DNA of 64,000 nucleotides from Symbiodinium sp. CCMP2592 (taxonomy: Eukaryota > Sar > Dinophyceae > Suessiales > Symbiodiniaceae), in NCBI GenBank assembly GCA_905221615.1, contig CAJNDT010006019.1, positions 302,501-366,500 on the forward strand, given 5' to 3'. Below, piece by piece: positions 43,673 to 56,500 of the stretch. The notes below the pieces were generated by a model that did not search any database, was not told where the DNA came from, and saw only the letters and a program-made list of their open reading frames with translations. The translations under genes were made by a program, and so were the position numbers. Within the stretch, counting starts at the first letter, position 1; every line of letters begins with the position of its first letter.

Positions 43673-43734
43673 TGATGAGCATTGCTTATTGGGGAACCCA
43701 CTGGGTCACATTATACAGGAAGGATCTTCAATCA

Positions 43735-43850
43735 TATATATATATATATATATATACATATATATCTATATCTATATCTATATCTATATCTATATCTATA
43801 TCTATATCTATCTATCTATATATATATATATATACACGCATCTACATATA
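43735..43850. repeat. (TA)n and (TATATC)n microsatellite
   Basis: A TA run passes into about nine TATATC/TATC hexamers and back to TA. Confidence 0.95.
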
Positions 43851-44225
43851 CATATCCACATGCTATGCATGAAAACTTTGATGAGCCACAAGCTTGTGAG
43901 ATTTCAAGAACGGCTTGCCTTTTGCTGCGTGCTGGCCATTGAAGCTAAGGCTCCCAGCTCTCTGTTACTCTGCAATTACTTGGATCTCCATGCTAGCTTT
44001 AATTTCTTGCCATCTCCGTTCGGGCACTACCTGTGTTTGCATATGTTTTGCTGCATCTTGATGCTCTTACAAGCCCTCGTTTACGTGTGAATCTTCGCTG
44101 AGAGCACCCCTGACCCGTTTCCAACGTTCTCATGCGCGGTCTCCTGTACACGTTCGAGACATAGCAGCATCAACGCTTGTCTTGCGTCCACCCCAAGGCC
44201 TGACAGTTTTGTCCTGGCCCTAAGA
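43851..44225. other. Unassigned sequence
   Basis: No gene is supported. One plus-strand frame continues from the microsatellite but has no features. Confidence 0.35.
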
Positions 44226-44902
44226 TGGATTCAGACAATCGTAGATCACGAGGAACATCACAGCCGCCAGCTTGGACTTGGTGCCGTCCAGCGGCGTCAC
44301 ATCACAGAACCTGAGGGGAGGAGCCGGAACTTGAGCGCCCCGAACGGTCACAGGTTCAGTTCAGCCCGAGGGGCATCTCTCTGATCGGGATCGGCTCGGG
44401 GTCCGCTCCGGGTTGAAGTTATTCCACACGTCTTCGAAGTATCCGACTTCCTGAAACACATGGCGCAATGCAGGAGAAATGCAGGGTTCAGGATCAACGG
44501 ATGCTCTAAAGACGAGACGAGCTTCTGGAAATCCAGTTCGCCCAGCGGATAAGATCCGAGCCTCGGCTCTTGCGAAGCAGCGTCTATGCGGTAGCGTACT
44601 TTTCTAGCTCTTCTGAGTACTCAAGTGCCGAACGGTCTGCAGAGACACGGCTGTCCCCAGTTGGCGTAGTGCACCCATGGCCTCAGAAATTGCCTCGTTT
44701 GAACGGAAACACGACATCGACCAACATCACGCCAAGTTCGTGGAGATACGCGCTGATGGACGCGGGATGAAACAAATGCAAGGCAAAAGGCAATCGCTTG
44801 TGGAAGCAGATGCCTGACAGACTCTGGGTCTGGATCGAGATTTGCTGCAATCAATTCATGCAGGGGTGGTGCAGGTAGGGATTCTGCGATTTTGAGGAAC
44901 AT
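44226..44902 (-). pseudogene. Possible decayed coding region, minus strand
   Basis: Several adjoining minus-strand frames read as balanced protein, but they need frame changes or introns to connect. They are: an ATG frame at 44902 (MFLKIAESLPAPPLHELIAA); EAISEAMGALRQLGTAVSLQ around 44620-44690; YPLGELDFQKLVSSLEHPLI around 44470-44545; and FCDVTPLDGTKSKLAAVMFL around 44235-44300, which ends in TAG. I do not recognise a family. It could be a spliced gene with small introns, a relic, or chance; overlapping frames also look plausible in places. Confidence 0.3.
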
Positions 44903-44904
44903 TC

Positions 44905-46422
44905 ATGGCGTGCTGTCGCTTCACCTGGCCTCAAATCGAGCAGGCGCACCACGTCCCGAGGTTGTTGAGGCAACTTTGGAACGTTCGTAGATGCCTGTCA
45001 ACGCCAGCATGGATTCTGAGTGGACTTGGCATGGCCCAGCATCGTCAAGACGAGCCGCTGCAGCTGCGGCATCGGCAGGGAAGCCTGCCCGAATGGCCTG
45101 TGATTCCAGCATCGTCAGGCCCAAGGCCGACTCCAAGGCACCGACCTTGGCGAAGTTAGCGAAGCGAAGCCGCCGGAAGCAGGCTGCAAACGCTGGAAGC
45201 GAGAGCTGGTCGGATCACGGAGATGGGGGGCGCAAACGGGGAGAGAGGTGCAATGCCGCTCAGTGACAAGACCCTCCAGCTCTGGCACCCAGGTTTGCAG
45301 GCGACTTCGCCGCCAGCTTTCCGAAGGCCAGTGGTACTTCAAGACGTAGCAGTTCTGCAAGCAGCGTCGAGCCTGCGGCACTCCACACTTCGTCAGCTGA
45401 CACAGCGACAGCCTGCGACACTCTGAAAAAGAGTTCTCCAGCAGCGAAGCTGCGGCTCCTGGATGCAGGCGAGCAAACCTTCCCAGGCTGCCTGTCCTTC
45501 CGTAGCGGCAGGAGGAAGGACCCTTCTTCTTCGAAGATTCGATGCGATTCCAGATGTCAAACGTGGTTACATCTCGGATCCGTAAGCTCTTTCGGATGGC
45601 TGTTTGCTATCTTTTTCGGGATGGGGGAAGGGTGAGTGCCAAGCCAAGCTGCGGCAGCCGCGTGACTCGCGCGACAGCGCCGACACGAAAGAGTCCTGAA
45701 ACCGCAGTCGCGGCAATGTCAAGGTTGAGTCTTTCTGGCCCTGTTGCGGATCGTCGACAGCAGACCGCAACTCATACGGTAATGCTATCATAAAAGTAGC
45801 ATACAGCCGAAGTGCAGAAACATCAATCTACAGTTGCGAAGAAAGAAGCCTGCTGCGGGCGGGCGAAGCTCTTTTGCAGCTGAGGCTCGGCATCATTTCC
45901 GGAGCGAGGCTCTTGAATGCTGATCCCTAAATCAAACTCCTGGCGCAGAAAACTTCCAATCGTGCGTACAGCGGGCATGTGGCATCTCCATGTTTCCGCC
46001 TCTGCCAGCACCAGAAGTGCTCGGAAAAGAAGCTTCCTTGGAACGGCAGACCCACTAATCGGATCACTTGTAACGGATCAGGCCGTGATGCTAAGCGGAT
46101 CGAGGGCGCCATTCAGAGAACCATGTCCAATGGTATCAGATTACGGGTCCCCAAACCCGAAAGCCTACAAACCCTAAGGCCTCAATGCAGATCTGAGCGA
46201 AGAATCCGGTACACGACACCACTTCACAGTCGAAGCAGTTTCCTGCAGCTACCTCCCTGGAGCATCGAGTCCCCTACCTTGATCACCTACAAGCATTCGG
46301 GGGGCACGGGCGGCAGCACGCACCCACCGCTGGACCCCCAAAGCTTGAATTCGATGACAGGCGTCATCCTCTCAGGTTGTCGCTCGTTGGCAGTCCAACC
46401 TTCAGACATCGCGAAGGAAGCA
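44905..46422. other. Unique sequence, no gene recognised
   Basis: About 1.5 kb with balanced composition and many short open frames on both strands, none with a recognisable motif or a convincing splice structure. Confidence 0.4.
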
Positions 46423-46526
46423 CCACTTGGGAATTTCTGAGAATTATAGGGGGTACCTTGTTTTGGGGGTCCTTACACTACGGCTATTGAGGGCACTATA
46501 TTAGGGACCCCTATTTTCGGAAATGC
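46423..46526 (-). repeat. Foldback element, copy 1 (minus orientation)
   Basis: Its reverse complement aligns along its whole length with 46841-46953, including the TTTCCGAAAAT end, the AATATAGT core and the AAGGACCC and GGTAC blocks. I recall the translated form (FPKI.GT...FSETP) as a frequent repeat in symbiodiniacean sequence. Confidence 0.7.
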
Positions 46527-46840
46527 TCTTTTGGCCTCGGCCATGCCCCCCCCTCCCCCCCAAACAGGTAGTTGGACATTTTCATAGGTCCCATGCATCC
46601 TCTAAAAACCCGATGCGATGCAGAAACATCGATGTGTGGCACAAGCAAACATGCTCCACTGCCTTTGCCACCTGAAGCTTGTCCGGCTACGAAAGGACGA
46701 GGTCATGCCATTCATTGTCGCACGGGAGCACGCCTGGTAAGCACTCCCTCTGCAACTTCCACCTGACAAAGGTCAAGATCGTCACAGGTACCGTGCTTCA
46801 CTGGCCTGCACTTCCTTCTGCCTTGCTTGTCTCTGTCTGA

Positions 46841-46953
46841 TTTGGGGGTTTCCGAAAATGGAGGACCCAAATATAGTAGCCCAAATAGAAGGATTCTGAT
46901 TACAAGGACCCAAAATGAGGTACGAGTACCCTTAATTTTCGGAAACTCCCATT
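46841..46953 (+). repeat. Foldback element, copy 2
   Basis: The ends TTTGGGGGTTTCCGAAAAT and ATTTTCGGAAACTCCCAT are an imperfect inverted repeat (about 16 of 19). The interior holds paired GGACCC words. It is a non-autonomous MITE-like structure without coding capacity. Confidence 0.75.
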
Positions 46954-47571
46954 TGGAAAAGCAAGGCGCAGCTTGGCATCTTGTGCGGAAGCCCCGGCTG
47001 TCGGAGCTTGGGGGCCAGCCACGCCGGAAAAGCCGCCCTTGGGTCCGGGAAGTTGGTGGGAACAAGGCGGGTTTGCACAGCTCAGGTAGGAGTTGGGCCG
47101 CAGATGCTGGAAGACGGCACTGGTAGTAGTCGAAGCCTCACAGTAGGCGCTCTTTCCTAGAGCAAGCGGCAGTGTCTGGACGTCTAGGCCTCCTGGTTGC
47201 CCTTTGTGCAGTGCCCAGTCTTGTCCACAGATGTAGCCTGAGGCGAGGGAGGGAAAGCAGTGCGGAATGTGCACTGGCTAGATCTGGCAAGGAGCAGAAG
47301 TGGCGACCGCAAACACTGCAGATCCTCGGTGTCCACGGTACGGTAGCTTTAGTCAGCTTCCTTCCCGGTCAAAGGTTTGCATGAGCGACCCCTCTTCCGT
47401 CTCTCTCACGAAGACACTGCTGATGATGCAGTCTAGGTGCATGTGGTTGCATCCACCATTTCTATGGATGCTAGCTCCGCATGTGCATGTTTTGGAGTTT
47501 TGGCTCGGCCACTTGTTCGTTTCCTCGGCTCAAGAGGTTCTGCAGCGTGACAATGCGACTCAGCGCAAACT
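46954..47571. other. Left flank of the 6-kb array
   Basis: Single-copy sequence preceding the tandem array, with no supported gene. The junction at 47572 shares only AAGTTCTCATT-type bases with the internal junctions. Confidence 0.4.
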
Positions 47572-50500
47572 AAGTTCTCATTGAAGAGCTGCGCAATGCA
47601 CCGAAACCAGTACTGGATCGTGCGGCTTGCAGAAAACCGAAGTTGTGCAGAGTGCACTTAAGCAGATATGAGCAAGTACCTGATCAAGCTCAAAACTTGA
47701 ACAACTGGTCTGAGCTCGCGACGATGCTTCAGTGGCCTTCTTTCTGCAAGGCACATAGCATGCGCAAAGGAATCTCAACACTATCCGCATCAGCATGGCA
47801 GCTGAAGGCACTACGGGCAAGTTTGCTCTCTGCTGTCTGGGCCAGGAGATACGTGCGTCTTGCGAGAGGAACTCGCGCGAACCAGACCACAATCAGCCAC
47901 TTCCTCTGCAGCTAAACGATCCCTGGAAGGCCTTCATCAGCATTAGTACCGTCACCTGATCACGAGGCTCGCTCGAACCGAAGCTAGCCTAGCTCTTATT
48001 ATGTCGGGCCAGAAGTGTGCCACACCATGGCCCCGGGAACTAATATTCTGGAGACAGGAGGGGGGACAGCACGAGAAACAGGTGGCCGCGAAAGCAAGAC
48101 AAGACGGGGGTGTGAGACGAACGACATTGAGCCCACACCGTCGCAGTATGCACAGGAATCCCAGCACCGAGAAAACGGAAAAGCATCAGCTGGGCTTGAG
48201 CTTTGCTTCTGCACTTTGCAATAACACTTTGTGCACGGAGAGTTCCAGCGAAGCGAACTCATAGGTCATAGGCCTTGATTGAGCATTTGGCGCGCTGATC
48301 GAAGCCAGTAACAATGAAACTTGTCAGATGAACGCTGGGGTGTCGCAAAAGGTCTGCTACTGAGAACGAGCAGCCCGAGGTCAGGTGGCGATTGAAATAC
48401 CCATAGGCCACAGGCATATAGGTTTAGGTACCCAAGAAGGACGAGGAAGCTTGAGAGCTGAGGTACGTTCCACTCGGCTTGGGGGCGGCGAACTCCGGGG
48501 TGTGGTTCCGGCCCTAAATAAACAGAAGCCCCACACGGTGGCTCACCTTTTGGCTCCCTCCGCGCATGGCATCTCGGATCTTCAAGGTCCGTATCACAGA
48601 CACCATCGTTGCTCAGTTCTGCTTCTCGACACCACATCTTGCGCGTCTGCTTCCAGGGCCAAGGCTGCTCTTCGTCTTCCAGATTCTGCGGCTCGTCACG
48701 AGCATGGACTCCGGCCGGGTGCCCTGCTCCCAAGTTCCAACCGTTCAAGATGAAGGCATATCAGCACGGTATTGATCAACAGAGATGTTCACCATCACTG
48801 GGTCGGGAACAGAAGTCCCACGAGCAAACTGTCCAGGAAGACGGATTTGTGAACCAGCCTCCCCATTCGCACCTCATTGCACGCTTTCTGGGCCCCAAAT
48901 TTGACGCAGTTGCCCAACCATTCTGTTCTGCAAGCTCCGCCAGCTTCTCTGCAGACAGGGAATTTCGAAGGGCTTTCGCCAGGAGATCGCACCTGAACCC
49001 AGACACTGGCAACAAATGCGGCGCTGCATGCATACTGCACACCCATACCTCCCCATCTTTGTCAAGCGCTGGTGAATGCGCTGCATCTTTTGGAAGGCCT
49101 TGGCGCCAGCACGTCTGACACGGAAAAGTTTACAGCATCTCAGGCCTGTGCCTGGGTCTCCGAATGCTTTTTGCAGGTGGCCCGGTAGTCTGCGAACTCT
49201 TGCACCTTGGTGCACATTTAGTCATAATAGCAAAACCGCAAGACCGCCAGAACAACAACTGACTGGTGCCAAGCTACAGGAAGAAGCCTCGACATCTCCA
49301 GTGTAAACCTGGAAGGCAGGACTTTCCGAATCCGCAAGGCATGAGATGCACCTTGACGACTGCCGCTAGGGGGCTCCGGGAACATTGCTTCCGGAAAAGC
49401 CGCTGGTGTTCCAACTTCTCCGAGCACTCGGGGTAGTTCAGAACTGTGTCCAGTCCTGCTGCCCAAAGTCAAGTACGTCTTCATTCAACAAAGTACGGCC
49501 CGACGGGCAGCATTCAGCGACTTCGAAACAAGTCCTGTGATTGCATCCTCCGGGCGACTCCTGTGCGGCCTGCCCGAACAGGCCCCAGATTCTCAACAGC
49601 ATGGCTCCCAAAAGCAAACTTTCCAGATTGAATGCCAGGGAGACGCCGAGTGCTAACATCAGCCAAAGCCCACCCCCGGTCTGTCTTCTCATTAACATTT
49701 GAGCTTCTTGACATCTCACGACAATGAAGGCCCTCACGCTTGAGGAACCCGTGCTGCTTGGTAGTATATGCGCCTTGGCCTTACGCGAGGCAGGATCGGC
49801 AAAGTCTCAACATATCAGGGCATCTTAGCGCCAGACCCCCCGAGCCTCGTAGCACGAATCTACGAATCTGCTGTCCCGCAACTGTCTGTTGCTCTGTGCG
49901 CATATGCCAAGGAAAACATCCGCTGGGTCGACACTTGCAACAGTAACACGTTTCGTAACTTGGAGGAATCCCGCTCCAGAACACACGAAGCCACAGAAGT
50001 GCAAGTGCTCATCCCCTCCTACAGCTTGCGCCTAGCCCTCCGACCGGCACTCCTTGCATTTGCAAGAGATAACTGAACCGTCAAAGAATATCAAGAGAGA
50101 ACAGGGCCTAGGATGGTTTTACGCTCTCACGACTCGGACATGCCAGGCGAGGTTAGGGTTCTGAAGCCAAGAAAGTCACCCGGATGTTCCGATTTGAGCT
50201 TCCTGGCCTGGACGAACTCGGTCTCGGCCTGGACAAGTGACACCGAGAACGGTGAACAGCTGCCATCACGAAAAGGACGCAACAAGATCAAGTCTAAGTG
50301 GGCACTGCTGTGACACGTGCCAGTCTGCACAAAGCTGGAAGTCGTAGAAGGCTCTTGTCGGAACTGCAGATTTGGCCGGAAGCGCCTCGTTAACACCATC
50401 ACAGCAAGAGTTTCCCATTGCGGCCCGTTAAAACTTGGACTTGGGAAAACCTGTCATAAACGTTTAGCCTTAATGCTATAGAAGTCCTCCACATCTGTTC

Positions 50501-53500
50501 CAAGCAAGCAGCCTAGACGACAAAACAACACGGACTTTGCGTGTTCAGACGTCTCAGCACTGTCATGTCGATGGCAACCACATGCTCTGAACCAGAAAGG
50601 GCGGACCCATCAGCATAAGAAACAAGGAGTCAACAAACATAACAACTCACCGCTCATCACTGTCAGTCAAGGCTTGGAGTGAAAGCACAAGGACGAGCAA
50701 ATACTCTGCTGCACGTTGTTTTCCATGCACAAAGGCTCTCGGCGCGGAGCATCTCGAAACGGACATACACATTGGTTCATGGCAAACTGTCCAGCCCAGA
50801 ATGTCGCAAGCAAACACATTCAGGTCTGTGCGAGCGGAATGGTAGCGAATCTAACGCAGTGAAAGAGCCGACACCATTCCAAAGTTTGGTCGTTCAACTT
50901 GCACCCGTCAAGGTTGAGCATGCGATCCGAATCCGTTCTTACGGCCTGGTCTGGCGCCGGGTTTTGGTTTGTATGGACCTATTCTGACCTCGCAGCTGAC
51001 CCGTGAAGTTCAGCCGGCACAAGTATGCCAATGACCCTCTCTGAAGCCTCTTGGGGCTCGCAGCAGTCAGGTGCCAAATTACAGCAAGACAAAGCTGCAC
51101 CTCGGATTTTCTGGAACATCCACGGCGTGAAGCCATTGTCCGATCTTAGCCCCGTGCCGCACTGCGGCCTCCAGCAGATCTCGAGGCAGCGCCACTTGTA
51201 ACGAAGTGATCGGCCTGCTCGGCACCTAAGCGGCTCCACCACAATGGGCAACTCTTCCCCATTCCAACACATTGGCGCACGTGACTGGGGCTACAACGGC
51301 GTGGGCGGTGCAGACCCGCTGTTCGTAGGCCCTGAAATACAGAATGCAAGCCGACGCCGTGGAGTAAAACAATAAGTACTGTTACCGTAACACAATGGCC
51401 ATAGGGTGCGTGCTGGTAGAACTTGATGATCAGGGATGTGCATATAGGCCCTCCCCTGGAGCGACGGACGAGGCTGCCCGCAAAATACATGTTGCAAGAG
51501 AACAGCGAATCGTCAACCTCAGCATCGGTGGCAACTCCTGGAGATGACAACACCTTGGCCAGCAATAGCTACATTTCTAGGAGATGCTACGCGTTCTCAC
51601 ATGTCTTTCAAAGGGGTACGCAGATCTGGATTGCCAGCAAGTCCATGTCGGTCAAGTCCGTTCTGAAGGAATCCCTGACAAACCTCGAGAACCCTAAAAA
51701 ACCTTGATTCGTGTTCGAAAACCCTGACGGGCAGATAAAGAAATACCATATCGCACGACATCTCAAGGAGCAAGCAAACCCAAGGCCAACACGTCGAAGA
51801 TATGAAGGCTTGGGCTGCAGTAAACGGGCCTCCGTTCCGCACTCGCAAAAAAACAAACACACGTGTCATCTGCCACATCCCTTGCAGTTGATTCGTTCGA
51901 GAGTCTTGACCGAGGCTTTTGCACCAAGTGTGCTGGTTCATGCGCAGCTCACCGATGATCTGCGAGAAAACCAACAGCCTCCCCGACGGTGGCCAAATCC
52001 AGCTGCCACGGGCTTTGCCAAATCTGCACGAATGGCTTGTCGGTGATGTCGGTCACATTGCCTGCAGCTGTAAGCTGGCAAATCACGATGAGAATGTCGG
52101 GATGAACGGCCAGCCTTCAGTCATGGTGCTCAGTAGTCGAAGATGGGGGATCTCCATAACCCAATAGCTCTCGACGATGCCTGCCTCCTCAGCAAGACTA
52201 CACCAAAAACAGCGCAGAAGGCATGCATCTACAAAGACCAGCACGACCAGTTGGCAGTAGCAAGCCCCCAGCAGAGGAACAAATTTCCATGACGGGGACC
52301 ACAGCTAGTTCAGCATCTTCGTAATCTCGTAATCTTCGGGAAGATCCTTCCGAATTATTGGCCGACTGCCGACTTGCGAATTCACTGAGCTATAGCATTA
52401 CAACCCAAGGCCTCGTGTCGCGTGACAAACGTCGGCACCAAAGTAGCCCTCAACATCACAAGATTACGGGAACAGCTGTGCCGAGTCCAGATGGGCTGAA
52501 TAAGCTTCTTGCGGTCCACTGACCAAGACGACGTGATTGAAGCAGCCGTTAAGGACGGCAATGATGTCGCCGAACTTCGTGTGGTTGAACGACGTCTCGG
52601 TCTGAACTGAAGCCTGTTGTGCAGAAAAACACGAAAGCATGGAAAACCCGCTTTTGCACTGAAGCCGTCGCTTGCGCCGGCCTCCAAAGTGCTCACCGTT
52701 GCGGAAACTGCACAATCGCGCGAGCACCTGATTCGAGAAAACGCTCGATAGAATGCTTATGGACTCCCCGAAGGTTGTGGTCGCTGTTCTGTCCAGGGAG
52801 TTTGAGGAAAACCTGTTTTCCCGCGAGCAAATGAAGCTGGACTATGGTCATTCGTCGCGGACGGCATCTAATCTGACGATGTTGGACCCGAGGTATTTGC
52901 AAAACGCCTGACAAGCCGCATGACAAACTTTCATCCCTTTGCGATTTCAGTGAGTCTGCGGCAAAACTCCATCCTTAACAGGTGTGAATATTTCACACGC
53001 CCCTTTTTTGGCATGCCCTTTCTTCGCATCCTCGGCAGTGCCAAACTGGTATGTACTGTATTAGTCTCGAATATCGCAGTTCTTTTTACAAACTCAGCGT
53101 CTGAAGATCTCATAGCGATGTATTTCGGAGATTACCATACCTGTTCCCATGCATGAAGCGACAAGAGGACAAGCAAACCATTGATTCATGTCGGAGGCAA
53201 GAAACCGATTTTTGCTTTCCCTAGAAACCTTTGTTGACAAGCCAAGCTTCAACAGGAGTTTCAGCTTGCTTGCGGAACTTGTGCCGTTGAATGGTAGGTT
53301 TCGCGTTGCGTACAGGATGCCAGCACTTGCTTACGAACTTGTCGGTGCAAGATTGTGTAACAGTTTGTACCGGCGTGTGCCGTCCCTTTTGACTTGATGG
53401 GCGCGGTCTGCAGCTGTCCTCAGACTGAGGTAATGTGTGGCGGTATGATATCTCTTGCTTTGCTGCTTGGACCTGCGACGCTTCTTGTTCTGATTTGAGC

Positions 53501-53546
53501 AAAAAAAAGGGTCCAGAGCTGAGGTGCTGAGATTGTTAAACACAGC
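47572..53546. repeat. 6-kb tandem unit, copy 1 (5,975 bp)
   Basis: Sequence from TTCTCATTGAAGAGC onwards repeats at offsets of 5,975 and then 6,003 bp with very few substitutions. Copy 1 lacks a 37-bp segment present in copies 2 and 3 (after GATGATC at about 51963) and has an 8-bp duplication near 52325 and one extra A near 53510. No protein domain is recognised. The best coding hints, repeated in each copy, are minus-strand stretches at about 49052-49117 and 48874-48990 with AG/GT borders, a minus frame around 52470-52620 (FGDIIAVLNGCFNHVVLVSG), and a plus frame at 52759-52911 (MDSPKVVVAVLSREFEEN). None is decisive, and opposite-strand frames compete. Confidence 0.95.
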
Positions 53547-56500
53547 AAATTCTCATTGAAGAGCTGCGCAATGCACCGAAACCAGTACTGGATCGTGCGG
53601 CTTGCAGAAAACCGAAGTTGTGCAGAGTGCACTTAAGCAGATATGAGCAAGTACCTGATCAAGCTCAAAACTTGAACAACTGGTCTGAGCTCGCGACGAT
53701 GCTTCAGTGGCCTTCTTTCTGCAAGGCACATAGCATGCGCAAAGGAATCTCAACACTATCCGCATCAGCATGGCAGCTGAAGGCGCTACGGGCAAGTTTG
53801 CTCTCTGCTGTCTGGGCCAGGAGATACGTGCGTCTTGCGAGAGGAACTCGCCCGAACCAGACCACAATCAGCCACTTCCTCTGCAGCTAAACGATCCCTG
53901 GAACGCCTTCATCAGCATTAGTACCGTCACCTGATCACGAGGCTCGCTCGAACCGAAGCTTGCCTAGCTCTTATTATGTCGGGCCAGAAGTGTGCCACAC
54001 CATGGCCCCGGGAACTAAGATTCTGGAGACAGGAGGGGGGACAGCACGAGAAACAGGTGGCCGCGAAAGCAAGACAAGACGGGGGTGTGAGACGAACGAC
54101 ATTGAGCCCACACCGTCGCAGTATGCACAGGAATCCCAGCACCGAGAAAACGGAAAAGCATCAGCTGGGCTTGAGCTTTGCTTCTGCACTTTGCAATAAC
54201 ACTTTGTGCACGGAGAGTTCCAGCGAAGCGAACTCATAGGTCATAGGCCTTGATTGAGCATTTGGCGCGCTGATCGAAGCCAGTAACAATGAAACTTGTC
54301 AGATGAACGCTGGGGTGTAGCAAAAGGTCTGCTACTGAGAACGAGCAGCCCGAGGTCAGGTGGCGATTGAAATACCCATAGGCCACAGGCATATAGGTTT
54401 AGGTACCCAAGGAGGACGAGGAAGCTTGAGAGCTGAGGTACGTTCCACTCGGCTTGGGGGCGGCGAACTCCGGGGTGTGGTTCCGGCCCTAAATAAACAG
54501 AAGCCCCACACGGTGGCTCACCTTTTGGCTCCCTCCGCGCATGGCATCTCGGATCTTCAAGGTCCGTATCACAGACACCATCGTTGCTCAGTTCTGCTTC
54601 TCGACACCACATCTTGTGCGTCTGCTTCCAGGGCCAAGGCTGCTCTTCGTCTTCCAGATTCTGCGGCTCGTCACGAGCATGGACTCCGGCCGGGTGCCCT
54701 GCTCCCAAGTTCCAACCGTTCAAGATGAAGGCATATCAGCACGGTATTGATCAACAGAGATGTTCACCATCACTGGGTCGGGAACAGAAGTCCCACGAGC
54801 AAACTGTCCAGGAAGACGGACTTGTGAACCAGCCTCCCCATTCGCACCTCATTGCACGCTTTCTGGGCCCCAAATTTGACGCAGTTGCCCAACCATTCTG
54901 TTCTGCAAGCTCCGCCAGCTTCTCTGCAGACAGGGAATTTCGAAGGGCTTTCGCCAGGAGATCGCACCTGAACCCAGACACTGGCAACAAATGCGGCGCT
55001 GCATGCATACTGCACACCCATACCTCCCCATCTTTGTCAAGCGCTGGTGAATGCGCTGCATCTTTTGGAAGGCCTTGGCGCCAGCACGTCTGACACGGAA
55101 AAGTTTACAGCATCTCAGGCCTGTGCCTGGGTCTCCGAATGCTTTTTGCAGGTGGCCCGGTAGTCTGCGAACTCTTGCACCTTGGTGCACATTTAGTCAT
55201 AATAGCAAAACCGCAAGACCGCCAGAACAACAACTGACTGGTGCCAAGCTACAGGAAGAAGCCTCGACATCTCCAGTGTAAACCTGGAAGGCAGGACTTT
55301 CCGAATCCGCAAGGCATGAGATGCACCTTGACGACTGCCGCTAGGGGGCTCCGGGAACATTGCTTCCGGAAAAGCCGCTGGTGTTCCAACTTCTCCGAGC
55401 ACTCGGGGTAGTTCAGAACTGTGTCCAGTCCTGCTGCCCAAAGTCAAGTACGTCTTCATTCAACAAAGTACGGCCCGACGGGCAGCATTCAGCGACTTCG
55501 AAACAAGTCCTGTGATTGCATCCTCCGGGCGACTCCTGTGCGGCCTGCCCGAACAGGCCCCAGATTCTCAACAGCATGGCTCCCAAAAGCAAACTTTCCA
55601 GATTGAATGCCAGGGAGACGCCGAGTGCTAACATCAGCCAAAGCCCACCCTCGGTCTGTCTTCTAATTAACATTTGAGCTTCTTGACATCTCACGACAAT
55701 GAAGGCCCTCACGCTTGAGGAACCCGTGCTGCTTGGTAGTATATGCGCCTTGGCCTTACGCGAGGCAGGATCGGCAAAGTCTCAACATATCAGGGCATCT
55801 TAGCGCCAGACCCCCCGAGCCTCGTAGCACGAATCTACGAATCTGCTGTCCCGCAACTGTCTGTTGCTCTGTGCGCATATGCCAAGGAAAACATCCGCTG
55901 GGTCGACACTTGCAACAGTAACACGTTTCGTAACTTGGAGGAATCCCGCTCCAGAACACACGAAGCCACAGAAGTGCAAGTGCTCATCCCCTCCTACAGC
56001 TTGCGCCTAGCCCTCCGACCGGCACTCCTTGCATTTGCAAGAGATAACTGAACCGTCAAAGAATATCAAGAGAGAACAGGGCCTAGGATGGTTTTACGCT
56101 CTCACGACTCGGACATGCCAGGCGAGGTTAGGGTTCTGAAGCCAAGAAAGTCACCCGGATGTTCCGATTTGAGCTTCCTGGCCTGGACGAACTCGGTCTC
56201 GGCCTGGACAAGTGACACCGAGAACGGTGAACAGCTGCCATCACGAAAAGGACGCAACAAGATCAAGTCTAAGTGGGCACTGCTGTGACACGTGCCAGTC
56301 TGCACAAAGCTGGAAGTCGTAGAAGGCTCTTGTCGGAACTGCAGATTTGGCCGGAAGCGCCTCGTTAACACCATCACAGCAAGAGTTTCCCATTGCGGCC
56401 CGTTAAAACTTGGACTTGGGAAAACCTGTCATAAACGTTTAGCCTTAATGCTATAGAAGTCCTCCACATCTGTTCCAAGCAAGCAGCCTAGACGACAAAA

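Noticed and set aside
48266-48748. 160-codon minus frame in the 6-kb unit as a gene
   Set aside because: Composition is ordinary for chance and overlapping plus-strand frames are as long; conservation among the copies is uninformative because the copies are almost identical.
52393-52911. Selenoprotein with TGA recoding
   Set aside because: The text around the TGA codons has no selenoprotein-like context, a TAG also interrupts, and other frames are equally open.
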